Origin: DSWT01 sp036845725
GTDB lineage: Bacteria; Chloroflexota; Anaerolineae; B4-G1; SLSP01
Length of the DNA: 25,539 bases
Assembly (NCBI GenBank): GCA_036845725.1
Contig: DAIUDK010000078.1
Location: 1-25,539 of the forward strand
Direction: 5' to 3'
In this document: piece after piece, positions 1 through 7,743 of the stretch
Layout: each line of letters opens with the position of its first letter
Position numbering within the stretch: the first letter of the stretch is position 1
The notes under the pieces: generated by a model
What the model was told of the DNA's origin: nothing
Database searches by the model: none
The model's input: only the letters and a program-made list of their open reading frames with translations
Translations under genes and position numbers: made by a program

Positions 1-110
1 TAAGGTTCACGCTAATAACGAAAAGTTTAAAGAAACTTAATTTACGATGTAATAGTCATTTTTGTCTTCAAAGGAAATAGCAGTGTATAAATTTACTTGC
101 GTAGCTATGA
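1..110. other. AT-rich non-coding edge with weak hairpin
   Basis: No coding potential is seen. The stretch is much more AT-rich than the neighbouring gene. A 6-bp inverted repeat, GCGTAG at 99-104 and CTACGC at 111-116, overlaps the stop codon of the minus-strand FHA gene. It could be a weak terminator for that gene, but the following U-tract is poor. A second small AT-only repeat (AAGTTT 23-28 / AAACTT 33-38) is probably chance. Confidence 0.3.
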
Positions 111-767
111 CTACGCGAAATGATTGCCCTCGGCATCGAATCTGAATCCGTGACCGCGAACCGTAGTGAGGTAATTGCGGTCAGGGTCCAGTTCGGTCAA
201 ACGCTCGCGCAAGCGATAGACCAACGCATCGACGGCCTGGTCGGTGACGCCGCCTACTGCATCAGGCCAGACCGCGTGGATTACGTCCTCACGGGTGACG
301 ACTGCACCCTTGGATTTCACCAACATCGCCAGAAGCGTAAACTGAGCAGGCGACAGAGGTGGATTCAATTCCTCACGTCCCAACCGCACACGCCGGGATT
401 CTTCATCGACCACTAGCCGGCCGGGCAAGAAAACGTCCTCCAGGGGCAGTGTAGCTTCGCCAGCCACAAAACCAACTTGCAACGTCGTTGCCAATGATAT
501 TTCGTCGCCGTCGTGCAGACGATAAAGCTGCCCACGCACGCGCTCCCCATTAACAAACGTGCCGTTCTTGCTGCCCAAATCGCGCAGCACATAACCGTCT
601 ACATCCCATTCGATACGCACGTGGTAGCGGGAAATCTGCCGCTCCGGCAAAACGATATCGCAATCCGCCGCCCGTCCCAGTGTAACCGCTTCCCGTCCCA
701 GTGGCCAACGCATTCCTGCCAGCGCGCCCTTGTAGATGACCAATAACGGTTGATTTTGCTCGTTCAT
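111..767 (-). CDS. FHA-domain winged-helix transcriptional regulator
   Basis: A 218-residue cytoplasmic regulator. Residues about 8-100 form a forkhead-associated domain that binds phosphothreonine; the signature residues are visible: G31-R32, S46-R47 with H49, and the SKNGT loop at 66-70. Residues about 115-212 are an OmpR/PhoB-type winged helix, with the recognition region near 175-195 and the C-terminal wing RGHGFRF at 204-210. There is no receiver domain, so input would come through a phosphothreonine partner rather than a histidine kinase. The ATG at 767 is supported by GGAGA about 8 bases upstream. The gene is divergent from a Ser/Thr kinase, the obvious candidate partner. The order FHA then HTH is the reverse of mycobacterial EmbR. 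Family assignment is firm; the partner and target genes are inferred. Confidence 0.9.
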   Translation of the reverse strand: MNEQNQPLLVIYKGALAGMRWPLGREAVTLGRAADCDIVLPERQISRYHVRIEWDVDGYVLRDLGSKNGTFVNGERVRGQLYRLHDGDEISLATTLQVGFVAGEATLPLEDVFLPGRLVVDEESRRVRLGREELNPPLSPAQFTLLAMLVKSKGAVVTREDVIHAVWPDAVGGVTDQAVDALVYRLRERLTELDPDRNYLTTVRGHGFRFDAEGNHFA

Positions 768-789
768 ATTACATTCTCCATGTCTCGAC

Positions 790-818
790 TTGACAACCTG
801 CCCTCAAGCGATTATTAT
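790..818 (+). promoter_or_regulatory. Sigma-70-type promoter of the kinase gene
   Basis: A perfect -35 TTGACA (790-795), a 17-base spacer and -10 TATTAT (813-818, 5 of 6 to consensus). Transcription would begin near 825-826, essentially on the ATG at 826, predicting a leaderless mRNA. The in-frame TTG at 790 is the -35 hexamer, not a start codon. Confidence 0.75.
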
Positions 819-825
819 CAGCAAT

Positions 826-1806
826 ATGGTAAAGTTGCTAGAGCCACAAACGATGTTGAAGGATCGATATAAGATTGCCGGACCGATCGGGCAAGGCGGC
901 ATGGGCGCAGTGTATCGCGCTGAGGACATCCTGCTCCCGGGTCGTACCTGCGCCGTCAAGGAGATTTCACCCGATCCCGACATCGAACCCGAGATGCTAA
1001 CACAACTGCAAGAGCAATTCCGTCAGGAAGCCTCCGTGCTGGCCCGATTGGATCATCCCAATCTACCCAAGGTGTCTGACTATTTTACCCAAAACGGGCG
1101 CGAATACCTGGTTATGGACTTTGTACCCGGCCACGATTTACGTGAACTCATCGATAAAGCACAGCAGGAAAATCGCTTCATCGAAGAAGCCCAGGTGCTC
1201 GACTGGGCCAATCAACTATGCAGCGCGCTGGCGTACTTACACGCGCAAGACCCGCCCATTTTACACCGAGATATCAAACCGTCCAACATCAAGTTAACAC
1301 CCACGGGGTTAATCAAGCTCGTTGACTTTGGACTGGTGAAACTCCTTACGAGTGACGAGGCCCGTACCGTCACAGTCGTGCAGGGACAGGGGACCGCCGC
1401 GTACACACCACTCGAACAGTATGGTGGAGACGATTCCCACACCGATATTCGCAGCGATGTGTATTCACTGGGTGCGACAATCTATCACCTGCTCACCAGA
1501 CGCTCCCCGATGACGGCACGGGAACGCTTTCTGCGGCCCGAAGCCCTGGTATTCCCCCGCAGCATCAATCCTGCTATCTCACCCGGCGTCGAACATGCAA
1601 TTTTGCTCGCCCTTTCGCTGCACCCCGACAAGCGCCCGGCGACAATGACGGATTTTCAAACGATGTTACACCAGGCTGGTGTCCCCGCACAAATCGCACC
1701 GTTACTGCTCACAATGCGTGAGTGGCAGGTAGCACTGGGGGCGAACCTCCCACTTCTCGCCATTGCCGGGATATTGGTGCTCCTCGCGCTGATCTTAACG
1801 CCTTAG
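826..1806 (+). CDS. Membrane-anchored Ser/Thr protein kinase
   Basis: A 326-residue Hanks-type (PknB-like) kinase. Visible elements, numbered from the ATG at 826: glycine loop GQGGMGAVY (22-30), ATP-anchoring K45 in CAVKE, catalytic HRDIKPSN (147-154), metal-binding DFG (167-169), and TPLEQY in place of the usual APE segment. The C-terminus has one hydrophobic helix (about 305-324) and almost nothing beyond it, so the catalytic domain is cytoplasmic and there is no extracellular sensor. The start is set by the strong promoter at 790-818; no Shine-Dalgarno precedes 826, consistent with a leaderless message. ATG 853 is a less likely alternative. It is divergent from the FHA regulator, and its stop codon overlaps that of the convergent GH3-like gene. 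All catalytic residues are present, so it is probably active. Confidence 0.92.
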   Translation: MVKLLEPQTMLKDRYKIAGPIGQGGMGAVYRAEDILLPGRTCAVKEISPDPDIEPEMLTQLQEQFRQEASVLARLDHPNLPKVSDYFTQNGREYLVMDFVPGHDLRELIDKAQQENRFIEEAQVLDWANQLCSALAYLHAQDPPILHRDIKPSNIKLTPTGLIKLVDFGLVKLLTSDEARTVTVVQGQGTAAYTPLEQYGGDDSHTDIRSDVYSLGATIYHLLTRRSPMTARERFLRPEALVFPRSINPAISPGVEHAILLALSLHPDKRPATMTDFQTMLHQAGVPAQIAPLLLTMREWQVALGANLPLLAIAGILVLLALILTP

Positions 1807-4640
1807 GACTCTTCCTCGACATACTGACGCCGTCGTCTTTGTGCTAAATAGAACAGTGTCGCCGGGATAAGCGCAGTCGTCCCCACCAACAGAGCTACAG
1901 TCACAGCCATATACTCATGTCCCACGATTGTGTATAGCCAACCCGACAACCAAAAACGTCCTAAAGCGATCACAGCCACATAGCCAGACGCCCCGCCGAC
2001 CAATCCCACCAAAGCAAGGCGTACAGCAATAACAATGTCGAGTTCGCGCTGTCTAGCCCAGAAAAAACCAGCAAGCGCGACAAAGAGCGCGCCACCGAGC
2101 CCCCATCGCAACAGCATTGGACCTTCCAGCGCTGGCAAGGAGAGCGGATCGGGAAGCTGCTGGGTTCTTTCCGGCAATGGTGTCGGGGTCGGTGTGGAAG
2201 TTGGGGTCGGCGTCGGGGTCAGCGTCGGAGTCGGCGTCGGGGTCGGTTCGATCGCTGTAATCTCAATCGGCCCTTCAGCGCGGATCGTCAACTGCAACCG
2301 CACCGAAGAAAGTGCCGGTTCGGACTGCACCGTGATATCCAACTGCCCCTCGCGGTCCAACACGATGGATGTGGTCGCCACGCCGCCATGCGCCTCAGCA
2401 ACAACGATGCGCTCGATGTCCTCTTGTGGGTACGTAAGTACAAATTGCACAGGCGTGCGATCAGGGATTGGACGCCCGTTATAATCGACAATCGTCCCTG
2501 TGCGCAGGTTAAGCACGCCTCCCTTGAGAATTTCGGAGCGTTCCGTTTCCGTGAGCACCTCGCCGGTCATCCCAACCACATCCAATGAGATCAACTGGTT
2601 GGGAGAAGGCATCGTCTGTCGCGCGACGGAATAGTTAAGCGCCGACACGTCCACCGGCGAGGCTCCAGAAGCCACCAAATCGCCAAACAACGCGCGCGCC
2701 CCTACATTCACAAAAGCCATCCCAGGCGAATACAACGCATAGAAAAAGTCCAATTTGCTGATTTCGGTACTGTCCAGCTCGTAGGGCGGGCCAAAGGCCA
2801 AAACCACAATGTTCCCGGTCACTGTGTGAGCGTATTTAGATAGGAAACCTTTAAGAGCATAACTGCTCGGGTCGTTGGACTGCAATCCCGTTGTCGCAAA
2901 AACAACCCAGCGCGCATCCTTGACTGCGTTCAAGATCACTGTGGCGATTGAAGGTGGACCTTCAGTCAATGTCACCGCCGGTTCCGTGGTAAGCGCGGTC
3001 TGCAACTGCTCGAACGTGAAATACTGCACAGCACCCGCAGAGACAATGCCCGTTCCGTTGGGGCCATAGAGTCGCAGGATAGCCTCGCGCAACGCGTTGG
3101 ACTGCAACAGTGGAAACGGCCTGTAATCGGCATAAGGCTGAGCGAAACGCTCTTGTGTAAAAATAACAATTGAATCCCCCTCTTGAAATGCCGGTGCAGC
3201 CACGTCGGTCGGAAGCGGCACAATACGCGTCAACGCATTGACGGCCACTTCAGCATCAACAACCCGCTCCTCATCAAACACAGCAAGCCGGTCAGCATTA
3301 AGTTGCACCGTCTCCCAAGAAAAATCGTTTCGGTAAGCGCGCAGTTTCATACTAAGGATTCGATAAACCGCGCTATCCACAATCGCGCGGAAAGTTGCTT
3401 CAGTCTTGTAACGAGAGGCGAGATAGGTCAGGGTGTCGCGCACATTCGTGAAATGCGCACGCCAATTTTCGTTATCCGCAGCAAAACGGTCGAGCAACAA
3501 CAAATCGTTGCCGGCGGTCAACGCGTCCTGCGTCACCCGCCGTGCATTGAACGACAATCCACGCGGATCGTACGAGTAATGGATGGACCCCAGGCCCAGA
3601 TTGTCAGAGACCAGGACTCCCCCGCTCTGACGCCACGGGGCAAATTCCGGCAAGCTCATCACTGACTGCAATGCCTGAGCATCCAAACTGATGGGGCGCG
3701 TGGCCTGGCGAATATTGCCCTGGAAACCGCGATAACGGATATGAGTAACGAGGAAACCATCAGCCACACCGGTGTCACTCACCACACTCCGCGCAGCCGT
3801 AAAGAAAGGTGCCAGCTCAATCTGCCGGAGTTGCTCCAGAGTTTTCTGTACCGTAGGAACCTCGTCTTCGAGCGAGCGATCCGCACCACCAAGCCCTGGC
3901 AAATGGCGCGGCACAACCAACAAACGCCCCCCACTCCCACGGTGCAGTCCCAGCACATAAGCCTTACCCAACTCACCGACCCAGAAAGGGTCGCCGCCAA
4001 AAGCACCGACACCCAAATCGGAGGCATCGCCGGGGCGTGGCGTATATGACACATCCAGATTGGGACCAAGGAACAGATTGATACCAAGCGCTGCCAGTTC
4101 CTCGCCCAAAACCGTACCCGCCATCTCGACCAGGGCTGGATTCCACGTGGCCCCAAGCGCCAACGACGAGGGCAAAGAGGTCGTATCGGAGATAAATGCA
4201 GTGACAGGAATACCGTCAAGGCTGGCACTGATTGCCACGAAGAGCGGGACGTAAGTCGATGCCGGCGGAACCTCAATCTCGCCCGGCAGTACAGCTGGCT
4301 CAACATGCGCAACGTCCCAGGCAATACGTTGCAGGCGATTGGTAATCGAAACAACCGTAGCAGGGGCGATCAACGAGGTTCCGAAATTGCCATTTCGTGG
4401 ACGCAAAAACACTCCACCGATGCCATAATCGCGGACTAAAGTGGCGATCTCGGTGTCGTCACCGACCTCGGTGTCCGGAAACGACACTAGGACCAACTGT
4501 CCGACTTTGGCCTCTGCGGACATTTGGTCCATCAGTTCTAGAACAGGGTCAGGCGATGTACCCTGCGCCTGTATCGTTGGGACGAACGACAGTAGCAGGA
4601 ACAACACCAAAGCCCCGTGACACAACAGACGGGTGCGCAT
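1803..4640 (-). CDS. Exported GH3-like protein with membrane anchor
   Basis: About 945 residues: signal peptide (to about residue 26), GH3 (NagZ-like) barrel (about 30-430), GH3 alpha/beta-sandwich domain (about 470-670), Ig-like domain (about 690-820), a Pro/Thr linker, then three membrane helices and a short basic tail. GH3 landmarks include the KVGQLVLVSF start, ALGATWNP, ELAALGINLFLGPNLDVS and SDNLGLGS with the nucleophile Asp. The family motif KH(F/S)PGHG...D-x-H reads RHLPGLGGADRSLED, so both the PGHG histidine and the catalytic His of the Asp-His dyad look absent; the usual IDQEGG segment is also lost. It may be a divergent or inactive hexosaminidase acting on cell-wall glycans. The ATG at 4640 was chosen because GGAGGAG lies 5 bases upstream; that Shine-Dalgarno includes an earlier ATG at 4652. 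The stop overlaps the kinase stop. Confidence 0.85.
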   Translation of the reverse strand: MRTRLLCHGALVLFLLLSFVPTIQAQGTSPDPVLELMDQMSAEAKVGQLVLVSFPDTEVGDDTEIATLVRDYGIGGVFLRPRNGNFGTSLIAPATVVSITNRLQRIAWDVAHVEPAVLPGEIEVPPASTYVPLFVAISASLDGIPVTAFISDTTSLPSSLALGATWNPALVEMAGTVLGEELAALGINLFLGPNLDVSYTPRPGDASDLGVGAFGGDPFWVGELGKAYVLGLHRGSGGRLLVVPRHLPGLGGADRSLEDEVPTVQKTLEQLRQIELAPFFTAARSVVSDTGVADGFLVTHIRYRGFQGNIRQATRPISLDAQALQSVMSLPEFAPWRQSGGVLVSDNLGLGSIHYSYDPRGLSFNARRVTQDALTAGNDLLLLDRFAADNENWRAHFTNVRDTLTYLASRYKTEATFRAIVDSAVYRILSMKLRAYRNDFSWETVQLNADRLAVFDEERVVDAEVAVNALTRIVPLPTDVAAPAFQEGDSIVIFTQERFAQPYADYRPFPLLQSNALREAILRLYGPNGTGIVSAGAVQYFTFEQLQTALTTEPAVTLTEGPPSIATVILNAVKDARWVVFATTGLQSNDPSSYALKGFLSKYAHTVTGNIVVLAFGPPYELDSTEISKLDFFYALYSPGMAFVNVGARALFGDLVASGASPVDVSALNYSVARQTMPSPNQLISLDVVGMTGEVLTETERSEILKGGVLNLRTGTIVDYNGRPIPDRTPVQFVLTYPQEDIERIVVAEAHGGVATTSIVLDREGQLDITVQSEPALSSVRLQLTIRAEGPIEITAIEPTPTPTPTLTPTPTPTSTPTPTPLPERTQQLPDPLSLPALEGPMLLRWGLGGALFVALAGFFWARQRELDIVIAVRLALVGLVGGASGYVAVIALGRFWLSGWLYTIVGHEYMAVTVALLVGTTALIPATLFYLAQRRRRQYVEEES
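2179..2249 (-). repeat. Pro/Thr linker-coding tandem repeat
   Basis: A degenerate hexamer array, seen on the plus strand as repeated GTCGGN units, encodes alternating Pro-Thr in the GH3-like protein. It separates the exported domains from the membrane helices. Such arrays expand and contract easily, so linker length probably varies between strains. Confidence 0.8.
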
Positions 4641-4656
4641 TTTCTCCTCCATCGCT

Positions 4657-4684
4657 ATTGTAACCCAGAGAGGCAGTTAGGCAA
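4657..4684 (-). promoter_or_regulatory. Promoter of the GH3-like gene
   Basis: On the minus strand: -35 TTGCCT (4679-4684), a 16-base spacer and -10 TACAAT (4657-4662). The predicted start is near 4650, so the transcript would begin almost at the Shine-Dalgarno for ATG 4640. It lies back to back with the lipoprotein promoter; the two -35 boxes are 9 bases apart. Confidence 0.55.
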
Positions 4685-4693
4685 GCACACAAC

Positions 4694-4721
4694 TTGACTA
4701 CCGTCCAAGCCCTGGTACACT
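4694..4721 (+). promoter_or_regulatory. Promoter of the envelope-glycan operon
   Basis: TTGACT (4694-4699), a 16-base spacer and TACACT (4716-4721). Initiation near 4728 leaves a leader of about 20 bases containing AGGAGG (4733-4738), 9 bases before the ATG at 4748. The in-frame TTG at 4694 belongs to the -35 box and is not a start codon. Confidence 0.65.
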
Positions 4722-4747
4722 TTCCGTTTGTCAGGAGGGAGTTAACT

Positions 4748-6007
4748 ATGAAAATGACACAGCGCATGTGGACACAGCTCACGTGGGTGGCTCTGCTCAC
4801 CCTATTTCTGCTCAGCGCCTGCGGGCAAAAACCACTGTTAGAGGATGTCTCTGTCACGCCGGACATCATCACCCCCAACGCCGATGGCCAGACAGATCTG
4901 ACCAAAATCGCGTTTACGCTCAATCGAAACGCGACAGTCAGCATTATCCTGCGAGACGTGAGCGCGCAGACGTATACCTTCCGTCCCCCACGGCCTCTGA
5001 GCTTGAACGACAAGCCATATACCGTCTATTTCGGCGGCGTGGTAGACGGCTACACGCTTCCCGAAGAAACCTATGACTTCACCATCGTTAAACGCATGCT
5101 GCCCGATGGTGTGTACACCTGGGAAATCCGCGCGGAAACGGATGACGGCGAAATCGCGACAGCTACAGGGACACTGACCATCCAGGATGCCGATACAGTG
5201 CTGCCGGGCATACGCGGCTTCAGTATCTCCCCCAAGACTTTCTCCCCCAACCAGGATGGCATCGACGACCGTGTGCGTATGAATCTGACGCTCGAGAAAG
5301 ATGTGGAAAGCTTGCGCGTCTACCTCGAAGGGCTGGACGGCACACCTCACGCCATCCCAGAGGACGAAAAGGTCACTCCTGCAAATGCCAAAGGCTGGCA
5401 TACCTACGACTATGACGGCGGCATCGACGCGGGAGCCGATCCGCCGCCTGACGGCATCTACACCGTCTTCGCCGAAGCGCAGGACAAGATGGGACAGCGC
5501 GTCACCGTCAAGGACACGCTCGAAATCGTCAACGCAGGTATGCCACGGGCGTATATCTTTAACGGCGAGGTCGAATACTCGGCAACTTCAATCATTATTT
5601 CAGAAACGCTGTGCTTCACCCTCACCGTCGAGAACGACAGCACCACCTACCTGCGCACAACCGGACCATGGTCCGGCAGCACCTATCGCAGTGACCAGAA
5701 TTTCAACGTATTTGGACGAGCCGAGGAATCAGGCGTCTTCCGCGTTGCCATGGACTTCGACACGAGCCTTCGCAACTACCCCTTCCGTTGGGGCATCGGG
5801 CAGCCCGGCGTCGACCTGGTGCAGATCGGCGAGCACTGGTATCTACCACCCAGCGCACGCTCGCTCGTGACCGGGTGTGTGCAAATTGTCGATGTCCCCG
5901 TGCGCAATCCACTCGATTACTGGATGGGGCTGATCCACGAGGATGTGGGCATCGCGGCGGTAAACAACCGCGTCGATCCAAATAACGTGACCATCTGGGA
6001 ACCGTAG
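4748..6007 (+). CDS. Lipoprotein with FlgD/Ig-like repeats
   Basis: A 419-residue exported lipoprotein. The signal peptide ends in the lipobox LLSAC, with the lipidated Cys at residue 25. The mature part has two related beta-sandwich modules, each opening with a Pro-Asn-x-Asp-Gly-x-x-Asp loop (TPNADGQTD, then SPNQDGIDD). This loop is typical of FlgD-type Ig-like repeats of surface proteins and probably binds calcium. A further all-beta region (about 270-419) is not recognised. No catalytic motif is seen, so a structural or scaffolding role at the outer face is inferred. The ATG at 4748 has a near-ideal AGGAGG and its own promoter; it is the first gene of the plus-strand operon and ends 7 bases before the next gene. 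Confidence 0.8.
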   Translation: MKMTQRMWTQLTWVALLTLFLLSACGQKPLLEDVSVTPDIITPNADGQTDLTKIAFTLNRNATVSIILRDVSAQTYTFRPPRPLSLNDKPYTVYFGGVVDGYTLPEETYDFTIVKRMLPDGVYTWEIRAETDDGEIATATGTLTIQDADTVLPGIRGFSISPKTFSPNQDGIDDRVRMNLTLEKDVESLRVYLEGLDGTPHAIPEDEKVTPANAKGWHTYDYDGGIDAGADPPPDGIYTVFAEAQDKMGQRVTVKDTLEIVNAGMPRAYIFNGEVEYSATSIIISETLCFTLTVENDSTTYLRTTGPWSGSTYRSDQNFNVFGRAEESGVFRVAMDFDTSLRNYPFRWGIGQPGVDLVQIGEHWYLPPSARSLVTGCVQIVDVPVRNPLDYWMGLIHEDVGIAAVNNRVDPNNVTIWEP

Positions 6008-6014
6008 CATAACC

Positions 6015-6926
6015 ATGCCGCAGTCGACATACCCCACCCTGACCACTATTATCGTTTCATGGAACGTTAAAAACCTGCTGGACGATTGCCTGCTATCACT
6101 ACGCGAAGAGTTAAAGCAGGTAAACGTCCCTGCGAAGGTGGTAGTGGTGGACAATGCCTCGTCGGACGGCTCGGCAGAGCTGGTGCGCGAACGCCACCCC
6201 TGGGTGCGTTTGCATTCCAGCACGGAGAACCTGGGGTTCGTGCGCGGCAACAACCTGATTCTCGAGCACTTACAGGAGAACGGACTGCCCAACTATGTAT
6301 GGCTGCTCAATCCCGACACAACAATCCAGCCCGGCGCCCTGACTGCCCTGCTGAAGTTCTTCGAGAAAAACCCACGCGCAGGACTTATCGGACCGCAGTT
6401 GCTCAACCCGGATGGGTCGGTGCAGACCAGCGCCTTCCGCTTCCCAGACCTGCTGCAACCGCTCTTCGATCTGGGATGGCTACCGCAGCGCTTTTACTAC
6501 ACACGTTTCAACGGGCGTTATCCGAACACGGACGGGCATCCGTATCGCGTCGATCATCCACTCGGCGCAGCAATGATGGCACGCAGCGCGGCAATACAGC
6601 AGGTAGGCGTGCTAGATCCACAATTCTTTATGTACTGCGAGGAAATCGACTGGGCCTGGCGGATGCAGAAGGCCGGATGGGAAACATGGCTGGTTCCCGA
6701 GGCTAAAGTCATCCACTACGGTGGGGCAAGCACCAACCAGGCTCGCCCGGCAACGACGGCCTATCTCTGGGAAAGCCGCGCCAAACTCTACCGCAAACAC
6801 CGCGACTGGCTCACACGCGCGCTGGTGAGCGCCATTGTGCGGCGCGCCTTTTGGAAGAAGGCGGCCAGCGCCCCAACGGAAGAATGGCGCGCCGCCTACG
6901 CCAGAATTGTCTCCGCCTGGAGCTAA
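6015..6926 (+). CDS. Family 2 glycosyltransferase, rhamnosyltransferase-like
   Basis: A 303-residue GT-A-fold, inverting, family 2 glycosyltransferase. Visible motifs are the nucleotide-sugar loop VVVVDNASSDGS (D46), the ENLGFVRGNN segment typical of the WbbL/rhamnosyltransferase branch, the metal-binding-like NPD (D101), GPQLLNPDGS, and the acceptor/base segment EEIDWAWR (about 211-218) followed by a conserved HYGGAS. There is no membrane segment, so it acts at the cytoplasmic membrane face, adding a sugar to a lipid-linked or cell-wall glycan. It starts 7 bases after the lipoprotein gene without a clear ribosome site, suggesting translational coupling. The exact donor sugar cannot be read from the sequence. 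Confidence 0.88.
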   Translation: MPQSTYPTLTTIIVSWNVKNLLDDCLLSLREELKQVNVPAKVVVVDNASSDGSAELVRERHPWVRLHSSTENLGFVRGNNLILEHLQENGLPNYVWLLNPDTTIQPGALTALLKFFEKNPRAGLIGPQLLNPDGSVQTSAFRFPDLLQPLFDLGWLPQRFYYTRFNGRYPNTDGHPYRVDHPLGAAMMARSAAIQQVGVLDPQFFMYCEEIDWAWRMQKAGWETWLVPEAKVIHYGGASTNQARPATTAYLWESRAKLYRKHRDWLTRALVSAIVRRAFWKKAASAPTEEWRAAYARIVSAWS

Positions 6927-6955
6927 TTGGGAAATTAAGGACTGGGTTTGCCGAT

Positions 6956-7708
6956 ATGCTCAAAGCCGTCATTTTGACACTCAACGAAGAACGCCACATC
7001 GCCGCCTGCATCGACAGCCTGCGCTGGGCGGACGGCGTCGTCGTCCTGGACAGCTTCAGCAGCGACACCACAGTCACACTCGCGCGGCAAGCCGGTGCGG
7101 AAATCATCCAACACCGCTTCGAGAACTATTCGCAGCAGCGCAACGTGGCGTTGGACAAGGTCGAAGCGGAGTGGATCTTTTTCGTGGATGCAGACGAACG
7201 CGCCACGCCGGCTCTCGGGGCAGAAATCCGCGATGCCGTCACCAATCAGGACAAGGCCGGCTGGTGGGTGCCGCGCCACAATTACATCTTCGGCCACCGG
7301 ATGCGTGGTGCCGGTTGGTGGCCCGATCACCAACTGCGTCTGCTACGCCGCGGCCGCGCGCGCTACGATTCCAACCGTGCCGTCCACGAAGAAGCCATTC
7401 TCGATGGCGAGGCCGGATACCTGACACAGCCTTTCATCCACTACAACTACGAGACGCTGCAGCAATTCATCGCCAAGCAGCGCAAATACACCGATTTCGA
7501 CGCCGGGATTCTACTGCAAAAAGGCGTGCAGCCCAAGTTCTACACACCCTACACGCAAATCCCGCGCCATTTCTGGTGGCGTTTCGTCACCCTTGGCGGT
7601 TGGCGTGATGGGCTGCACGGCGTTCTGCTCTCGGGCTTGATGAGTTACTACGAGATGCGCAAATACCAGCATGTGCGAAAAGTACAGCGGTCAGCTTTCA
7701 GCAGTTAG
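6956..7708 (+). CDS. Family 2 glycosyltransferase, WaaE/KdtX-like
   Basis: A 250-residue family 2 glycosyltransferase. The protein opens at once with the nucleotide-binding strand LKAVILTLNEERHI, which supports ATG 6956 even though no strong Shine-Dalgarno is visible (only AAGGA, well upstream). D32 in LDSFSSDTT and the metal-binding FVDADER (about 76-82) are present. The later HRMRGAGWWPDHQLRLLRR and HEE segments match the WaaE/KdtX branch that adds glucose to envelope oligosaccharides. It follows the other glycosyltransferase by 29 bases in the same operon. The last residues (VQRSAFSS) are encoded by a heptamer repeat array, so the natural C-terminus has probably been replaced or extended by repeat DNA. 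Confidence 0.87.
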   Translation: MLKAVILTLNEERHIAACIDSLRWADGVVVLDSFSSDTTVTLARQAGAEIIQHRFENYSQQRNVALDKVEAEWIFFVDADERATPALGAEIRDAVTNQDKAGWWVPRHNYIFGHRMRGAGWWPDHQLRLLRRGRARYDSNRAVHEEAILDGEAGYLTQPFIHYNYETLQQFIAKQRKYTDFDAGILLQKGVQPKFYTPYTQIPRHFWWRFVTLGGWRDGLHGVLLSGLMSYYEMRKYQHVRKVQRSAFSS

Positions 7709-7740
7709 CAATCAACTCTCAGCAATCAAGGATCACACTC
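7685..7740 (+). repeat. Heptamer tandem array, consensus CAGCNNT
   Basis: Eight consecutive 7-base units with degenerate consensus CAGCNNT (first units CAGCGGT, CAGCTTT, CAGCAGT). The fourth unit supplies the TAG stop of the upstream glycosyltransferase. The array resembles the short tandemly repeated heptamers described in cyanobacteria and is not CRISPR-like, as there are no spacers. Confidence 0.75.
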
Positions 7741-7743
7741 AAA

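Noticed and set aside
790..825. TTG start codon for the kinase
   Set aside because: The TTG is the first triplet of a consensus -35 box with a -10 at 17 bases, so these codons lie upstream of the expected transcript.
4694..4747. N-terminal extension of the lipoprotein from TTG 4694
   Set aside because: It would place 18 residues before a normal lipoprotein signal peptide, has no ribosome site and again overlaps a -35 box. ATG 4748 has AGGAGG.
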